Below are positions 12,301 to 24,590 of a stretch of 64,000 bases of DNA, in pieces. Positions within the stretch are counted from its first letter, which is position 1; the number at the start of each line of letters is the position of its first letter. The stretch is from NCBI RefSeq assembly GCF_019649055.1, contig NW_026570302.1, positions 62,001-126,000 of the forward strand. Direction: 5' to 3'. This DNA is from Paramacrobiotus metropolitanus (lineage: Eukaryota > Tardigrada > Eutardigrada > Parachela > Macrobiotidae). The position numbers were made by a program, and so were the translations under genes. The notes under the pieces are model-generated. The model was not told where the DNA came from. It saw only the letters and a list, made by a program, of their open reading frames with translations, and ran no database searches.

Positions 12301-13049
12301 TTCGGTATCTTCTTTTTTATTAAAAAGCATTCAGTATCTTTTGTTTATATTGTTGGTAGCTGGGTTCAATATTAGATTATTTCGGTAAAATTTGCTGAAA
12401 TGTGTTTTGTAAATATATAGTTTGTAATTGACTTTTTTTCGAGCAAAATAAAGTTCAAGAAATCCTGAATAATTTTTATTAAAAAATTCAAAATTCACTT
12501 GGGATTATAAGGGAAAGTAAGATTTAATTAGGCACAAATAATTTAATATAATAAATGGAATATTAAATGGACAAGCCAATAGTTATACTTTCCAACAAGT
12601 AAATGTGTACGCGTACTTGTACTGAATTTTCGATACTGAACAGTCGATTAAATCGCACTAAATTAGGATCGTTTCAAAAAAAGTTAGTTTCAGTTAAAAT
12701 TGTATCAGAAATTAAATTAAACCTTAATTGAAATCGTTTTAAAAAATCGATGAAGCGCATTTAAATTGCATATTTAAATCAAAATCGTAAGAAATATAAA
12801 TTAAATCTTTATTAAAATCGTTTGAAAAAATCGATAAATCGCATTTAATTAAAATCGTATTAGAAAATCGATTTAACCGTAAATAAATTTTTTTTTCGTT
12901 GACAGGCGCATTTCATGGAAGGCCGCATAAAGTACAACTGGAAGCAGCTGGCGGAGAAACTGCCGCCCCTGCAGGAGCGCGTGCAGGCAGAGGTCAGCAA
13001 GTGGAACGAGAAGGCCGACAGCGGCATGGACGATATGGGTGATTCGTGA
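9332..13049 (+). CDS. UBE2Z: Ubiquitin-conjugating enzyme E2 Z (UBE2Z/USE1-like)
   Basis: UBE2Z is the E2 that accepts ubiquitin or FAT10 from UBA6. I read 8 exons: 9332-9620, 9856-10139, 10507-10588, 10656-10800, 11103-11177, 11453-11558, 11892-12089, 12906-13049; phases agree throughout and give about 440 residues. The N-terminal about 150 residues are low-complexity and acidic, then Ala/Pro-rich. The UBC core follows, with [29 protein letters not shown] and the active-site segment [12 protein letters not shown] (Cys about 262). The C-terminal extension typical of UBE2Z ([16 protein letters not shown], then helical) is present. The start MADGNENEV is chosen over an upstream ATG because that one encodes an unrelated Pro-rich stretch. 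Intron 3 (10589-10655) uses a GC donor. The longer N-terminus compared with the vertebrate protein is unremarkable. Confidence 0.93.
11234..11346. repeat. Long imperfect hairpin in UBE2Z intron
   Basis: The arms 11247-11294 and 11298-11346 pair almost throughout with a 3-base loop. The inner 34 bases match at 31 positions. An extra direct copy of 'aatatccagaagcg' precedes the left arm at 11234. The size and fold-back form are those of a small MITE or foldback element. Confidence 0.7.
12700..12895. repeat. Degenerate AAATCGNATTTA-type tandem repeat
   Basis: The last UBE2Z intron contains repeated 'aaaatcg..aaaaaatcgat.aa.cgcattta' units of about 60-70 bp in at least three diverged copies. Confidence 0.55.
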
Positions 13050-13811
13050 AAATTTGAGCGACGGTTTTCTGGCTCAACGCTGTCAAGTGTCCAGTTGGAA
13101 CGGCGAGGTTGTCCTTCAAATTAATTCGTTTAATCAACAATTCTTTCCGCGTTTTTGGGGTGTTGCGTCGGCGGGATATTCGGGAAAGGGAAAACAAGGG
13201 GATGTTTATATTTTTGTGATGGGAACTGGGAATGCGGTATGAAATTGCGCACTGTGTATAAAAATGTTTTTTTCTGTTTGATGACAATTGGCGGTAACGG
13301 CGAGTTGATGTTTTTTCCTTAACCTCGGAGATTTTGGATGTTGCGGTTGTTTTTCGGGAGGGGATGTTTTCAATGAGGAGTGGATGATTGAGGTTACTGC
13401 TGTTTTTCGGTTTATTATTGCTTATGCCGATTCAGTTGAAATGGAATGGGATTTCAAATGTTTGCGAATGCATTGTGTAGAAAAGTGTTCAATAAAATTT
13501 TTTAAACGGGAAAATAATTTTTTTAAATTCTGCCGGTCTTGGTTGAACGCACTCATCATAAAAATCACAAGGACGGATTACGTTGGCAGTTCTAGCGACA
13601 GACACTAGATTAAAACTGATATTTTCACCGTGTTACTTTTTATGCGGCGCCAGATACAAGTAGATGATTTTATTTTTTTTTAAAAAAATATTAGTTTTCA
13701 AAATTTCCATGGTTTACGAAGTAAATTTTGTGAACTATCAGTGCATGATCATGCTAGGTTTTTGCAAGTTGCCACAACTCTACGACAGTTCCATGCAAAA
13801 CCTTTATGGAA
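13050..13811. other. Convergent 3' UTRs of UBE2Z and EFHC genes
   Basis: AATAAA at 13491-13496 (+) is a good poly(A) signal for UBE2Z, about 440 bases after its stop. On the minus strand an AATAAA lies near 13670-13675, about 140 bases after the EFHC stop. The mRNAs therefore end about 150-180 bases apart. No other gene is seen. Confidence 0.55.
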
Positions 13812-16800
13812 TTAATGAGAATCTAAACGAAATTTCAGTGTCTCCTTCCGCGGCGGCTTCATCTCCGTCTGCAGCTCCGCGATACTTCCGGCATGCTCGA
13901 AAACATATTTAATAAATTCCTCCACATAGAGGTGGTCGGTGGCCATTTTCTTGCAATGTTCTCGCGCCTGATTTACCATCTACAATACACCAACATCATG
14001 CAGACGTCTGCGGCAAATTGTTGGCTTTTTCTGTTTCGCATAAAATTAGAATAAACTACATAGTGTATAATAGACCAAAAAGTGTATAAAACAGAAAAAT
14101 ATATTAAAATAAAACGGTAAAAACTGCATATGCTATACTAAACGAGTACTTCATGTACATTATTACGTTTTGGCCGGAAGGGCAGAAAACTGGCGAAGTG
14201 CAATTCATTAAACACATTAAAATATAATTATACGAGTACATATTGACCGGAAGTGTCAAAAACCAGAAAAATACAATAAAAAAACGTTAAAAGCTACATT
14301 TTCCATATTTAACGAGTACTTTATGTACTGTTTACTGGTCGGAAGTGTATGAAAAAGACGAAGTAAAATAAAATAAAACGCTAGAAAATAATTACACGAG
14401 TACTTATTGACCGGAAGTGTATGTATTACTAGAAATACAGACCTGTTCGGCACAATACCGATCCACATCTAAGCCACCGGATGTGCACACTTTCTCTACT
14501 AAATCGCGGGTCACGATGCAGTCACTGCCGACGTCGCCCTCCGACAACAGCAGAAGGAGGTATTTGGGATTATGTAGGATCCAGTATTTGATTTTCTGCA
14601 TGCATTTCAGAGCTCTGGGTACAGCCTGGGCTTTTCTGTAGAAAATAAAGGAAAATTCAATAAATTAAAATAGAATCAATCTAAAATAATTAAGGCTGCT
14701 GAACACACTGTTGCTCCTCTGTTAACGGTTCCCCGGGGCGTGTCCAGTTCTATGGGCTTCTTGGATTCGTCGATAGCTTGTCGTATCTGTGCTCCTTTCT
14801 TCCTCTGCAAATAATTGGTCAAACTTTACGCAGTGAAGTGAATAAAATGATACAATATTAATCAACGTAAATAAAAATTTTATTCTAACGGTTTGCAGTA
14901 ATTATATATTAAATCTTTTCCTGTAAAGATTTTATCAAGATGCAGCCGTTATTTTAATGAGTTGACAATTTAAGAATTAGTTTAAATTTAATTTTATGAA
15001 TTATTTCTGTATTTTTACCAGTGAAAAGATTATGTTTCTCCAAGATCCGCAGTATTCCCGGATCCGGTGTGGTCAAGCGAAACCTGGTACCCCATAAATT
15101 CAGCACGTTGCCCGGCAGAAAATGCCGCCAGTCGTAAATCGGTGCCGGCATTGGTGTGCGTTGGAACGGACCCGGCTGGTAATCGGGAATGGGGCACTGC
15201 TGCCGCCGCAGGAATTTCCGGCCGTACGTCGCATCTCCCGGCACAGTATGTTCGTACACGGCGATGGTGTTGTCAGCCATATAATAAATTATCGAGTAAT
15301 CCGGGAGATGAGCATCGGGATGGTGCGATAACTAAAAGCGAACAAACGGTTATGGGCATTAAACTACATGAAAGCAATTGTAATTCCTGTAACTGTTCAT
15401 GATTTTTAAGTAACTAAATATTTTAGACTTTAATCTACAATATTAAATAGGGAAAATAAATAAAGGTCTAGTCTGAAATTAATTTAATTAGTTAAATATC
15501 TTAAATACATATTTAACTATTTACCCACTAACTACCGGGTAGATATTTAATTATACGTCCCTTTCGACCCCTTGTGTCATGCATTATGGGTTTAATTATT
15601 TTTGATTTTTCGCATTTTAAAAGCTATATCCAAAAGCTTTAATTATTATCGGAATTGTTTTAATTTTTTTTAATAGTATACCTGCTTAGCCGAGTATTTG
15701 AACGTGTCGTCGGAGAAGCACAACTGCGGCAGCTCATTAACCGGTCGCGCTTGCGGCTGGATTTCCATGACACTCTTCATGGAATCGTCATGCGTGCCCA
15801 GACCGTTGTGCTCCGGTACGACCAAATCCCGTGGCGCTTTATGCGGGCGGCGCTGATAGCGGCTGCGCCAGTCGGCATTAGCTGGCATGGCTGGTTGGCA
15901 ATTCTCATCCCACCAGCGCCGCGTCCATTCCGTACACTCCACCAACAAGATGTGCCGACCGTGCAGACGCAGCGTATTCCCAATACAGAAATCTTTCGGC
16001 TCATAGTAGGTGAATTCCGGGGTCGGCTTTTCGATCGGACCTGAAAAAAAAACACAGTTGTGAAGAAAATCGTCATCTTTTCCGATGTGTTGAAGCTCAC
16101 TATAACGTCTCAATTAAAGTGGTTTAATACTGCAAGATATATCCAGTTAAACGGCGGTGCATAAACGCTGTTAGCTAAAGGTCATCTCGAGACTGTTAAA
16201 AAATCTTTAGCTTTATGTTTTCTGAGCCCGTTTGAAGGTCACGTTAGAGCAGCTGTAAACGTAGCTTGATTTTGGAAGATAGGAATTAGACAGCAGCATA
16301 TAACCGGGTTCTCTAAAGGTCATCTCGAAGAAATTTCAAAAAACTCGTATCTGTACTTCTTTAGACCGTCTAAGGTCACGAATAGACTATGTTTTAACAG
16401 CTTTCAGAGTTTCCGCAAAAAAACTATAGATCATGGTGAAAAATATAATGGCAATTAAAGGTCACCTAAAGCGGATGGGACTTGCTGCTCGACGGGATTC
16501 TTCGGTATGCGACTGCGCCGAATGACCGTGTTGAGTGTGCTGCCAAATGGATGCGCGTCGTTATCTATACGGAATTCCATTACCCGGATTGTTTCATCGC
16601 AGAAGTAATACTACCCAAACGAAGCATTTTATAAAATAAGTGCTTAGACACTGAATAACGAAGGTATGGCGTACTTCGACAACAACGGGTCGGCAGCGCG
16701 CCAGCGGGAAATTGGTATCGTCCAGTATGCCGACAAACTGGAGTTTTTTGTCGTCGGGTACTTCCAGATGATAGGGATTCGGTGGATACAGCGGTTTCCG

Positions 16801-18220
16801 GTTGCGCTTGTATTCCGCCAAACGGTGCGAAAGGTCACGCTTAGCGGTGGATTTTTCCCAGACTGGGTCTTGTTTGGGCGCTTCCGGTGTGCCGATGCTG
16901 TCCATCGGGAAATGGGTAACCCAGAATTTCTGCAAATAATAGGAGATAGGTTCTGTAGCAAAAATGCTTATTCACTTCTGATGGATAGGCTAAGAGATTA
17001 ATGCAAGATCTGGTTTCTGAATTAGGATAAAAAACAAGTTTTTGTTAACCAATCAGTTTGCAAACTTAATCTGTTTACTTAGACGAGAACTGCAGTTTTT
17101 CTTTCTTTCGTAAGTCTCCTGTTTTCTTGAGATTACAAATACATTACTTATTCCAAAAACACCTTCGTTTCTCCGCGCGTTTAAAATTTTTCAGTTTTTA
17201 TAAATTTTCGTTGAAAATTTTCAGTTCTCTTATATTTTGGAGAATCATTGGTCTGGTAAACGTTCATTTGGGGTAGCCAGAAAGAGCTACGAAAAACCAC
17301 AAAAATAAAAGAACCTGCACCCATGTGACTCTTATTCTCATATTTCTGTAGAAAGTATGCAAGAACTGACCTTCGTGAATGCATCCGCTTCATACAGACG
17401 AATCTTGTACGGTCCAATGATGTAATCGTTTCCAAGTTTAAAATCATTGGACTGATAGGGTTCACGGTCCACAAGTAAACCGTTACGGGGCCGATAATAC
17501 ACTCCGCGAGGGCACAGGACACCCTGTTCCACACCGAAATTCTCTAGTGGCGGCTCGAACACGTGGATGGTATCGTCCTCCAGATGGTAGTATACCACCA
17601 CCTGCCGGACACGGTACCCGTACTCCGGATAATGAGGATCGCAGTCCTTCAAGTCCTCCAAGAAATATCCGTAATAACGGAGAACCTGCAAAGGTCACAT
17701 TTTTTAACAAATTGGTTGTACTTGGATTGGTTCTTAAAATACTCTGTAAGGGTGCAACCTGCAAAAGTCACTTGCAACTTGCAAGTATGCTTTGAAAAGT
17801 AAAACATTCAAAGCAATGTTGGGTGCTTCAGTTTCGGGATTTTTGAAAAAAAACTGGATAAGAAAATAAAGAAAATGCACAACTTTTTAAAACAAGGCGC
17901 TGTGGGTTATTATGACCTTTTGGTTGTTTTTTTAACAAACCATATTCGCATACAGTGCAGACTGTGGCAGAATGCGCATGTTTGGGCGTGGCTTTATCGA
18001 GGGTTTTGGAGGGAATCACGTACTCTTCGCCGCTCTTGCGACGGTACACCAGATGCGAAGGGTACAGGTTGCCGTGGATGGCGGGATCCTGGAAAACGGC
18101 GTCTGGGTGGGCAAAATGCTGGGTGTTGTGGTCTTTCTCATAGCGACCCGTCGTGTCATAACCCCGCGGACCGCGATCTTCACTGGCGGATACAGGCACT
18201 ACCGGGTATCCGTTAATCAA
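13812..18220 (-). CDS. EFHC1/EFHC2-like DM10-domain ciliary protein (5' end not found)
   Basis: EFHC1/2 proteins are inner proteins of ciliary doublet microtubules and carry three DM10 domains. Exons on the minus strand: 18220-17954, 17685-17371, 16929 to about 16650 (donor unresolved), 16610-16466, 16040-15682, 15331-15019, 14794-14707, 14635-14443, 13979-13812. DM10 no. 1 has VVVYYHLEDDTIHVFEPP; no. 2 has FVGILDDTNF, YYFCDETIRVMEF and FCIGNTLRLHGR; no. 3 has IIYYMADNTIAVYE and LPGNVLNLWGTRF. A helical, calcium-site-poor tail ends the protein (VEEFIKYVFEHAG). The first listed exon starts after an acceptor (attttcag) with no ATG, so an N-terminal exon lies further right. Exon 7 needs an acceptor downstream of the best pyrimidine tract to keep frame. 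Cilia in ecdysozoans are limited to sperm and sensory neurons, so expression there is inferred. Confidence 0.85.
14030..14425. repeat. Tandem repeat in EFHC intron (about 85-bp unit)
   Basis: Units contain 'cgagtact.attga/tgtac', 'tgaccggaagtgt' and 'aaaacg.taaaa'. About four diverged copies fill the intron between the last two exons. Confidence 0.6.
16130..16465. repeat. Degenerate tandem repeat in EFHC intron (about 138-bp unit)
   Basis: 'taaaggtcatctcga' recurs at about 16176 and 16314, with 'ggtcacg' and 'ttaaaggtca' elsewhere in the same spacing. At least two and a half units are present. Confidence 0.55.
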
Positions 18221-20250
18221 CTGAAAATGACGCCGTGTGCGTACTGGTTCCTAAAGGTCAAGGCGCGGTGTATTAGCAAGGATCGATTCATACAGTCCTA
18301 ACGTTTTTAATCTGAATTTTGGGTAATCTGGATGCAATAAATCGCTGGCAGAGCAGCGCTACTGCCTGCTGCGATCAGGTTCAGTTTTGCGCTACAACGC
18401 AGCCCTACGTCATCTGCTGAAAGTTTTTGAAGTAATAATTTGGGATTCTTTGCTTCCAATCTTATTCAAAAATAAATATTTAAACATAGATAATAATATT
18501 AATCAAAAGTCAAAACAGAGGAAGAAACTGCGACAAGTACCGGTCGTATCCAACTGAACGGATCCATTTTCCTGTCCGGATAAAAATCCGAAAATGGTTT
18601 GTCATATATTTTAGGGGTAGCTTAATTCGCCCAAAAGCAACTTAGCATGTAGGTGCAATAGAATGCCTAATCATTTTAGATCTCTTTGGCTACTGAGACG
18701 GATTATGAATTATCAAATGTATTTATGGCAAAAACCTGTTAAACATAAAATTAAGTACACGATTAATTCAGATACTTCTATCAATACTTCTATCGATGCT
18801 TGTAGTTCTACTCGATCGAAGGGCTTGAATCCTGTTCTGTACGTACTTAAATCATAAATGCTTTGTAATGGCAGTACAGCGCGCGTACAAATACAGTACA
18901 ACCACGTTGTCCACCAACAAAATAATTATAAGTAATACTGTGCTGTAATTTTGACAGTACTTACTTATTAATTTTAGCGTTAAGCGATGATTTTGTTAAG
19001 TACAGTATCATTCATTCAATGCAATCATGCAATCCATGTTCGAATACAACTTTCGGCCCACGTCGGTATCGTAAGTTTTCGGTACTGTTGCTGCACATTA
19101 CTAGAAAGTACGTAAAGCATGAGGTATACTCCATCTGGAGCGCCTCCAGTTTGCTAACTGGCCCCAGTTAGCTGAAGGTTGTTTATACTTTCGACCTCCA
19201 GTTCCCTCCCAGCTTCGGTTGTAGTATAAACGACCCTCAGCTTGTCTGTAACCGAGAGCTACTGGACTAGCTCCGGTTCGAAACTGTCGTCAAAACTGAG
19301 GAATTGAACGAGTTCAATTTTTACTGTGGACTGGAGCCTGCGCTGAATTTCTTTTTGTTGCACTTCATTTATTTTGATCGTGTTCGCGTGGTTCTACTCC
19401 AAGTTTCTCTTGTAAGCTTCTATTGTGACGTTATTTCTGGACTCGAATCTCCTAAAATTTTATTTATTGGTTTTGTGTTTTTGACTTTTCTCAACGATAT
19501 CGGAGTCCTTTTTTTATTAATACGTCTTCAAAATGCCTCGAGCGCCCACCCAACCAAACTTTTCCTCGGGCATCCGAAGATGCTGTAAATGTAGTTCCAC
19601 GTCCAACTCGCGCATCTATTTTACAGCGTTCGAAAATTCCCCATGATCACGCTTATGTGCATGAACATACCAGCGACGTTGACGGAATAATTTGATCGTA
19701 ATAAATCGTAATTAGCAAACGAACTGTTTGACGCAGTTATGAAGTACGAAGAAGACTCTAGCGCAGGCGATCCAGATGTACTAACAACGCAAGTTTTAAG
19801 CAAGCAAGCTCGCTGCAGATTGAAAAACTGTCTCAAAGGAGAAAATGCAAATCAAAAGATCTATCTGAAGTGATCGCACAGAACAATCAATGAAATTATA
19901 AATGTTTAAAACAACTATAAGAAGAGTATAAAGCTAAAGTTACTAAAGTATGTTCTTTAAAAGTGCCATTTATTGTGCCAGTAATAATTCGTAAAATTAA
20001 CGCGTACCGATATTTGTGTTTATACTGCATTGGCAGTTTGCGCTTCGGGCAATCTGCTTAAATTTCTGAATCTGCCATACACTGTTGGATGCCGCCAACT
20101 GTGCTGGCCAGTCTCTGTATCGGTTTCGATTTTATCTGGATCTGGAGCCGTCTCCCGACGGAGTATACCCCATGCTTAACATATCTACAACTAAATAAAC
20201 ATACAGTACCTATAGCGTAGTGAAAATTAACATACATACAGCGTAGTGCT
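18221..20250. other. Intergenic, no gene seen
   Basis: It should contain the missing EFHC first exon and promoter, but I could not find a coding start with the right phase. Apart from the hairpin at 19170-19242 I see no structure. Frames up to 94 codons look random. Confidence 0.4.
19170..19242. repeat. Imperfect hairpin, 20-bp arms
   Basis: Arms 19170-19189 and 19223-19242 pair at 18 of 20 positions with a 33-base GC-richer loop. It could be a small foldback element. Confidence 0.6.
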
Positions 20251-20253
20251 TGC

Positions 20254-21220
20254 ATGTTCGTATTGACAAGAACGTTCGTAGTTCCTACTAATGTATGCTC
20301 CTACTGTACGAGTATGCCTAGCAACAGCAGACGCGCTAGCTGTGGTACCAGGCCTACAGCCATAATGGGCGTACTGTGCAATCATGTATCTCCGATATTT
20401 ATGTTAGTACTTGATCAAAGTCGATCATTTCGATCGAAGCTGCTTAATAATTTTTTTCAGAACGATGTGCACAAGCAAATTTTCTGATGCAACATAAAAC
20501 ATTAATACTTACCAGAACCCAAGACTTTTACAAAATGCTAATCTGCTCGTAATATTCCTGTAGATATTATTTGGACCTATTAAATTAATCTACGGTTAAA
20601 TCGCCAGAACCGAATCATGGCGTGTCTGCATTACCTGCTGAATGCCATGATGCCGCAATTGCCCACCCAGCTAGCTTTAATGCGACACTCAGATTTCTGG
20701 AGACGCAGGTGGGAATATTAACTGAGGATATGTTTATCTACCAAACAGCTTTTACCGAACAGTATTAAGTTCACAGCACTCCCACTGGTCAGCCGGTAAG
20801 TAAAAGAAATTAGCATCGTTCTGCTAGTTACTTACTCATGCGCCAAGAAAGTTTCTGCCAGCAAATCCTTTTAATTATACGTAGCGCTTGACTGAGTTTT
20901 ACAAATACCAAGGCTAATCGTCCGCAAAAGATTTTGCTTTGAGCCCCGGAGGTGCTTATGCACACGTATCGACCTTTTTATGCTTCCCCGACGAAATTTT
21001 TAACACGCGTTTAACCATGTAAATTTAGCAGAATTACGTAGTCCCGGAATAACGGACAGTAATCAGTTGGCCAGAAGGAACGGCAGTCAAATACTCGTCC
21101 AGCACCGTTTGCCGTCTAACACTGCCAGATATTCTTGAAGCGAATCAGGATCATTATTTTGCAGAATAATATGAATCAAGAGCGTAAAAAAATCGCAATT
21201 GACACAGGGCATTGTCTCAC
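20254..21220. repeat. Diverged long repeat, copy 1 (pair with 29.5-30.5 kb)
   Basis: Shared blocks in the same order include 'cctagcaacagcagacgcgctag', 'ctaatctgctcg..tattcctgta', 'aaatcgccagaa.cga.tcatgg' and 'atttctgga.gcgcaggt.ggaatatt'. The minus strand near 21010-20900 keeps a coding-like piece (MVKRVLKISSGKHKK...) that stops early. The matching copy 2 has a longer open frame. Both look like remnants of one unknown gene or element. Confidence 0.65.
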
Positions 21221-21617
21221 TGAACCACCCCCAAAATTAAACTTTTGTCGGTATAATTCGCATTTCGCAGTTTCAGTAGCGGCGCCTTCAAGCAGACCCT
21301 GCGTGCACGCCGCAGTTACAGAGTCACTACCAAGATTGTTATGCGTCAGAGATTTTATAAGGCACACTTTAATGTGACCGTAATTAACTTTTCGCGGTGC
21401 ATAAGCTACAAGTATTGGTCACGCTAGCGCGTGACCAGTTGTGTTTCAGGTATGGAATATTGAAGATGAACAGTTTTATAAGGGTTTCAGGCGGCTATTA
21501 TTTTAATATATCTTTTATTTTAATTTGCATGGTTAACTGAATTAGGCTGATTTACACAGGATTGGTTGCGTAACTTGAGTTGACAAATTTGAACACGCGA
21601 ATCTTGGTAATAAGCAA

Positions 21618-21661
21618 ATGAAATTAACTGGGTAACAAGCAAATCAAATTAACTGGGTAGG
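21618..21661 (+). repeat. 25-bp tandem duplication
   Basis: 'aagcaaat.aaattaactgggta' occurs twice in a row with one or two changes. Confidence 0.7.
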
Positions 21662-21702
21662 ACTTTAACGAAGTGGTTATAAATGAATATGACAATTAAT
21701 AA

Positions 21703-22140
21703 GTGTCACGTCTTGGCACAGGTGCTACAATACAACTTGCGTACGACCTTAACATCACTGCAACATTTATATTCACTTAGTAACGAGAACACCTTACCAC
21801 TTTTAGCAACGAAAACACATTACGGCGACCTTCACTTCGCTGTGTTCGCCACCATACACTGCATTCCATACAGGAAACGCGTGGCTCCTTCCGCCACTTT
21901 CTCACTAGATCCTTGACTGATCTGCCCTGAGATGGAAACGTCTGTCGCGCCAATTACGGACTGGCCTCCTATCAGGCTCGCTTCTGGCTTCACTAGACGG
22001 AGCTTTCTGGGACGTAACTCCACTTCTCTCACGTTCACGCCCTTCAGTGTCTTTAATATCCGCTGGTCCGGATGGGGCGGTTTGCTGGCTTACGTTAACT
22101 CAACTTCCCGCCACTGTCACGTCTTGGCTCAGGTATTTAT
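21703..22140. repeat. Segment flanked by 23-bp direct repeats
   Basis: 'tgtcacgtcttggc(a/t)caggt' occurs at about 21703 and 22114, 411 bases apart, same orientation. A 68-codon minus frame between them has no recognisable content. This could be a solo LTR or a retroelement fragment, but no primer-binding site or polypurine tract was identified. Confidence 0.4.
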
Positions 22141-22329
22141 TGTGCCACTTTAGCCGGGTAGATACTAATATAATAATGGGAAGAATACCCTAGAATATCC
22201 CGTTCTCTGTAGGTCACAAAATATACAAATGTTGCTACGCGCTAAAGCGTGTAGCCACTGTACTACAATATAATAATGTTCTGAAGAAGATAATGATAAT
22301 AAGAGGCATGGCAGTATTATCTATACATT

Positions 22330-22445
22330 CATACAATCTTACCGTCAAAAGGCGTAATTTCGTGGGTTATTATGGATAAATCAACGCGTGGTCGGTTTAA
22401 GTCAAGCTTAGTCTTGAAATGATTCTTATTTTCCATAGGTATTTA
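22330..22445 (+). repeat. Dispersed repeat family R3, copy 1
   Basis: Contains 'acaatcttaccg', 'aacgcgtggtc.gttt', 'ct.ggtcttgaaa' and 'ttttccatag'. The same order occurs at 30985-31105 (+) and, reversed, at 38855-38985. Confidence 0.65.
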
Positions 22446-23087
22446 CGTAGAATTTTGATTGAACCTAGACCCTTCCAGTTCCATAATCTCTCTTAGTCGT
22501 CTTAAGTACTGGAGAACATACGAAATCCATGTTTGTGTACCTAACATAACGGGATCATCGAGAAATTACGTATGAAAAGTAAGGACGAGGGCAGGGTGAC
22601 GCATTTTGCAGAACCATACAGTTAACAATACTCAGGAACTCAACCACCACGAGGGGCGGGTGGGATTTTTGTGGTCTTTTGCCTTCCTGAAATTTGTGGA
22701 TGATCCTGACAAAGCACACTCTTACTTTTTATTTGAGATACCTGACATCTGTACAGTACGTTTATTTTAACGATAAGTACTTACAGATATAGGTGAAGTA
22801 AAGTACAGATACAGAAAACCGTAACTATGAATCTGAGAATATACTGTACTAAATTATTATTTACTGTTACGTATAGTACAAAATTAAAGTACTTAACGTT
22901 AAAAAAGGTTTATAGGAGGACCTAACCTAGTCAGCGCAGATGCGAAAGGCTTTTGTACCCTTGCAGCATCATTCACACAGTCTTACCGTCCATTAGGCGT
23001 CCAAACGAAATCTGTAGATGAGTGACCGACCGATCTACCACGACTCATGAGCAAAATCTCCATATGAGCGAGTAAACGAGCTACCAC

Positions 23088-23270
23088 CACTGTCCCTTGG
23101 GCAAATTCTGTAGATGAGTAAGGGGACCGATCTACCACAACTGTTCCTTGAGCAAAATCTGTTACGCGAGTGAGTGACCGAGTGGTCTGAGATAATCCAT
23201 AAATTCAAGCCTGACCTTTCCAATACACACTTGCCGAGCGCGGAGCGCGAGGCTTACCTTGTACAATTAA
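23088..23270 (+). repeat. Dispersed repeat family R4, copy 1
   Basis: About 180 bases nearly identical to 23960-24142: 'taccaccactgtccc..gagcaaattctgtagat', then 'gcgagtgagtgaccgagtgg', and an end segment 'tgccgagcgcggagcgcgag'. The last block also occurs reversed at 37985-38065. The GAGCGCGGAGCGC core can form a small GC-rich hairpin near the element end. Confidence 0.75.
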
Positions 23271-23959
23271 TTATTAAAGGTAATCGCAAAGTGCGGCTGT
23301 GATACACGGAGAAGGCCGAAATGCCAAGTTGCCGAAAAAAGCGGTGGTCGAAACGAGCTGCTACCAATCACTTTGACGGTTTGACCGTTTACCAGGAGAT
23401 GTCAGTTATTAAATTTTGTTTTCAGTTTTTAATGTTCTTGATTTCTTAAAATTTCAGAGTGCGTCCAGATATCATACTTATAGTCTATCCGCGATGTCTG
23501 TTATGGCCTCTAACTTACCCTTCCTTACGGCAAACCTGATCTCGTATGTGCCTTCTTAGATTAGCTCTATGATCGAATCTTTGTCCACAGATCGGATTCG
23601 GACACGTGCCTAATAAATGGAAAGCCTGATAGCTAGGGTACTCGTAGCCGATGAATAATTCAAATGAACGAGAACTTAGATTTACTTCCAGGTGGATACA
23701 CTGGCTTGCATCCCCTTTTTTTCTTATTTCTCAAATTTTTGTGCATGTCATCGTCTTCGTGCGAGTTTGCAGCATCACGATGCTCATCTTCCTGCATCTC
23801 CTCATCAGGGCAATACGCGCCATCCTCATTATTCCTCCTCTTTTTCTGGCAACATATTGAGTTGCCTTTTTTCTTCTCGCCATATAATTTCTTTTCCACA
23901 CCCTTGCGAGCGGAGCGCAAATTTTTGGGCCTGATTACTGAGCGACAGGATTTCCGCCC
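23271..23959. other. Spacer between R4 copies, no clear gene
   Basis: A minus-strand frame of 102 codons (23968-23660) is very rich in Lys, Arg and acidic residues. I do not recognise it and think it is chance. Confidence 0.35.
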
Positions 23960-24142
23960 TACCACCACTGTCCCGTGAGCAAATTCTGTAGATCAGTAAG
24001 CGACCGATCTACCACAACTTTTCCTTGAGCAGGATCTGTACGCGAGTGAGTGACCGAGTGGTCTGAGCTAATCCATAAATTCAAGCCTGACCTTTCCAGT
24101 ACACACTTGCCGAGCGCGGAGCGCGAGGCTTACCTTGCACTA
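23960..24142 (+). repeat. Dispersed repeat family R4, copy 2
   Basis: Direct repeat of 23088-23270, about 870 bases downstream, over 90 percent alike in the second half. The pair could be termini of one element or two insertions. Confidence 0.75.
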
Positions 24143-24147
24143 TTTAC

Positions 24148-24165
24148 TATTAGTATACTAATAGT
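24148..24165. repeat. Perfect 18-bp palindrome
   Basis: 'ctattagtatactaatag' reads the same on both strands, a few bases after R4 copy 2. It could be a duplicated target or a short foldback. Confidence 0.7.
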
Positions 24166-24590
24166 ATAGTACTGCCATGTAAGAGGTTATATTTATTGAA
24201 AGAATGATACTATTCGTTGTTCATCCAGCATTGCTGCATGTATTTTGACTACTGCATCTTGCTTGGCTTTTTTTAAAGCGATACGTGTTGTCCTGTTTTT
24301 TTCATCATTATATTTTCTTTTTTGGGGGTGATGCAGGTTACGTTTGGCTTCGTAGCTCTTCTGAGAATTTTAGTGTGTATGGCGTAATGCGGATTATATC
24401 CATAATTCTATAAATAAAAATTGTTCACAAAATGTAATACTTTTATTAATAGTCAGCTATGGTGTATTAGCTTAAGTTTGAATTGGATTGTTGATATCTA
24501 AGTTGTGGCAAAGAAAACTGACGATCTTTCCGGGATGTTTGATTAATGTGATGTGGGAGGTTATGGCTACTTTAAAACTAAATGTTAGAG

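Noticed and set aside
21703-22140. Solo LTR or short retrotransposon
   Set aside because: Only 23-bp direct repeats were seen; no primer-binding site, polypurine tract or gag/pol sequence could be shown, so it is listed only as a repeat-flanked segment.
23660-23968. Lys/Arg/Asp-rich 102-codon minus frame
   Set aside because: Low-complexity composition, lies between repeat copies, no splice or homology support.
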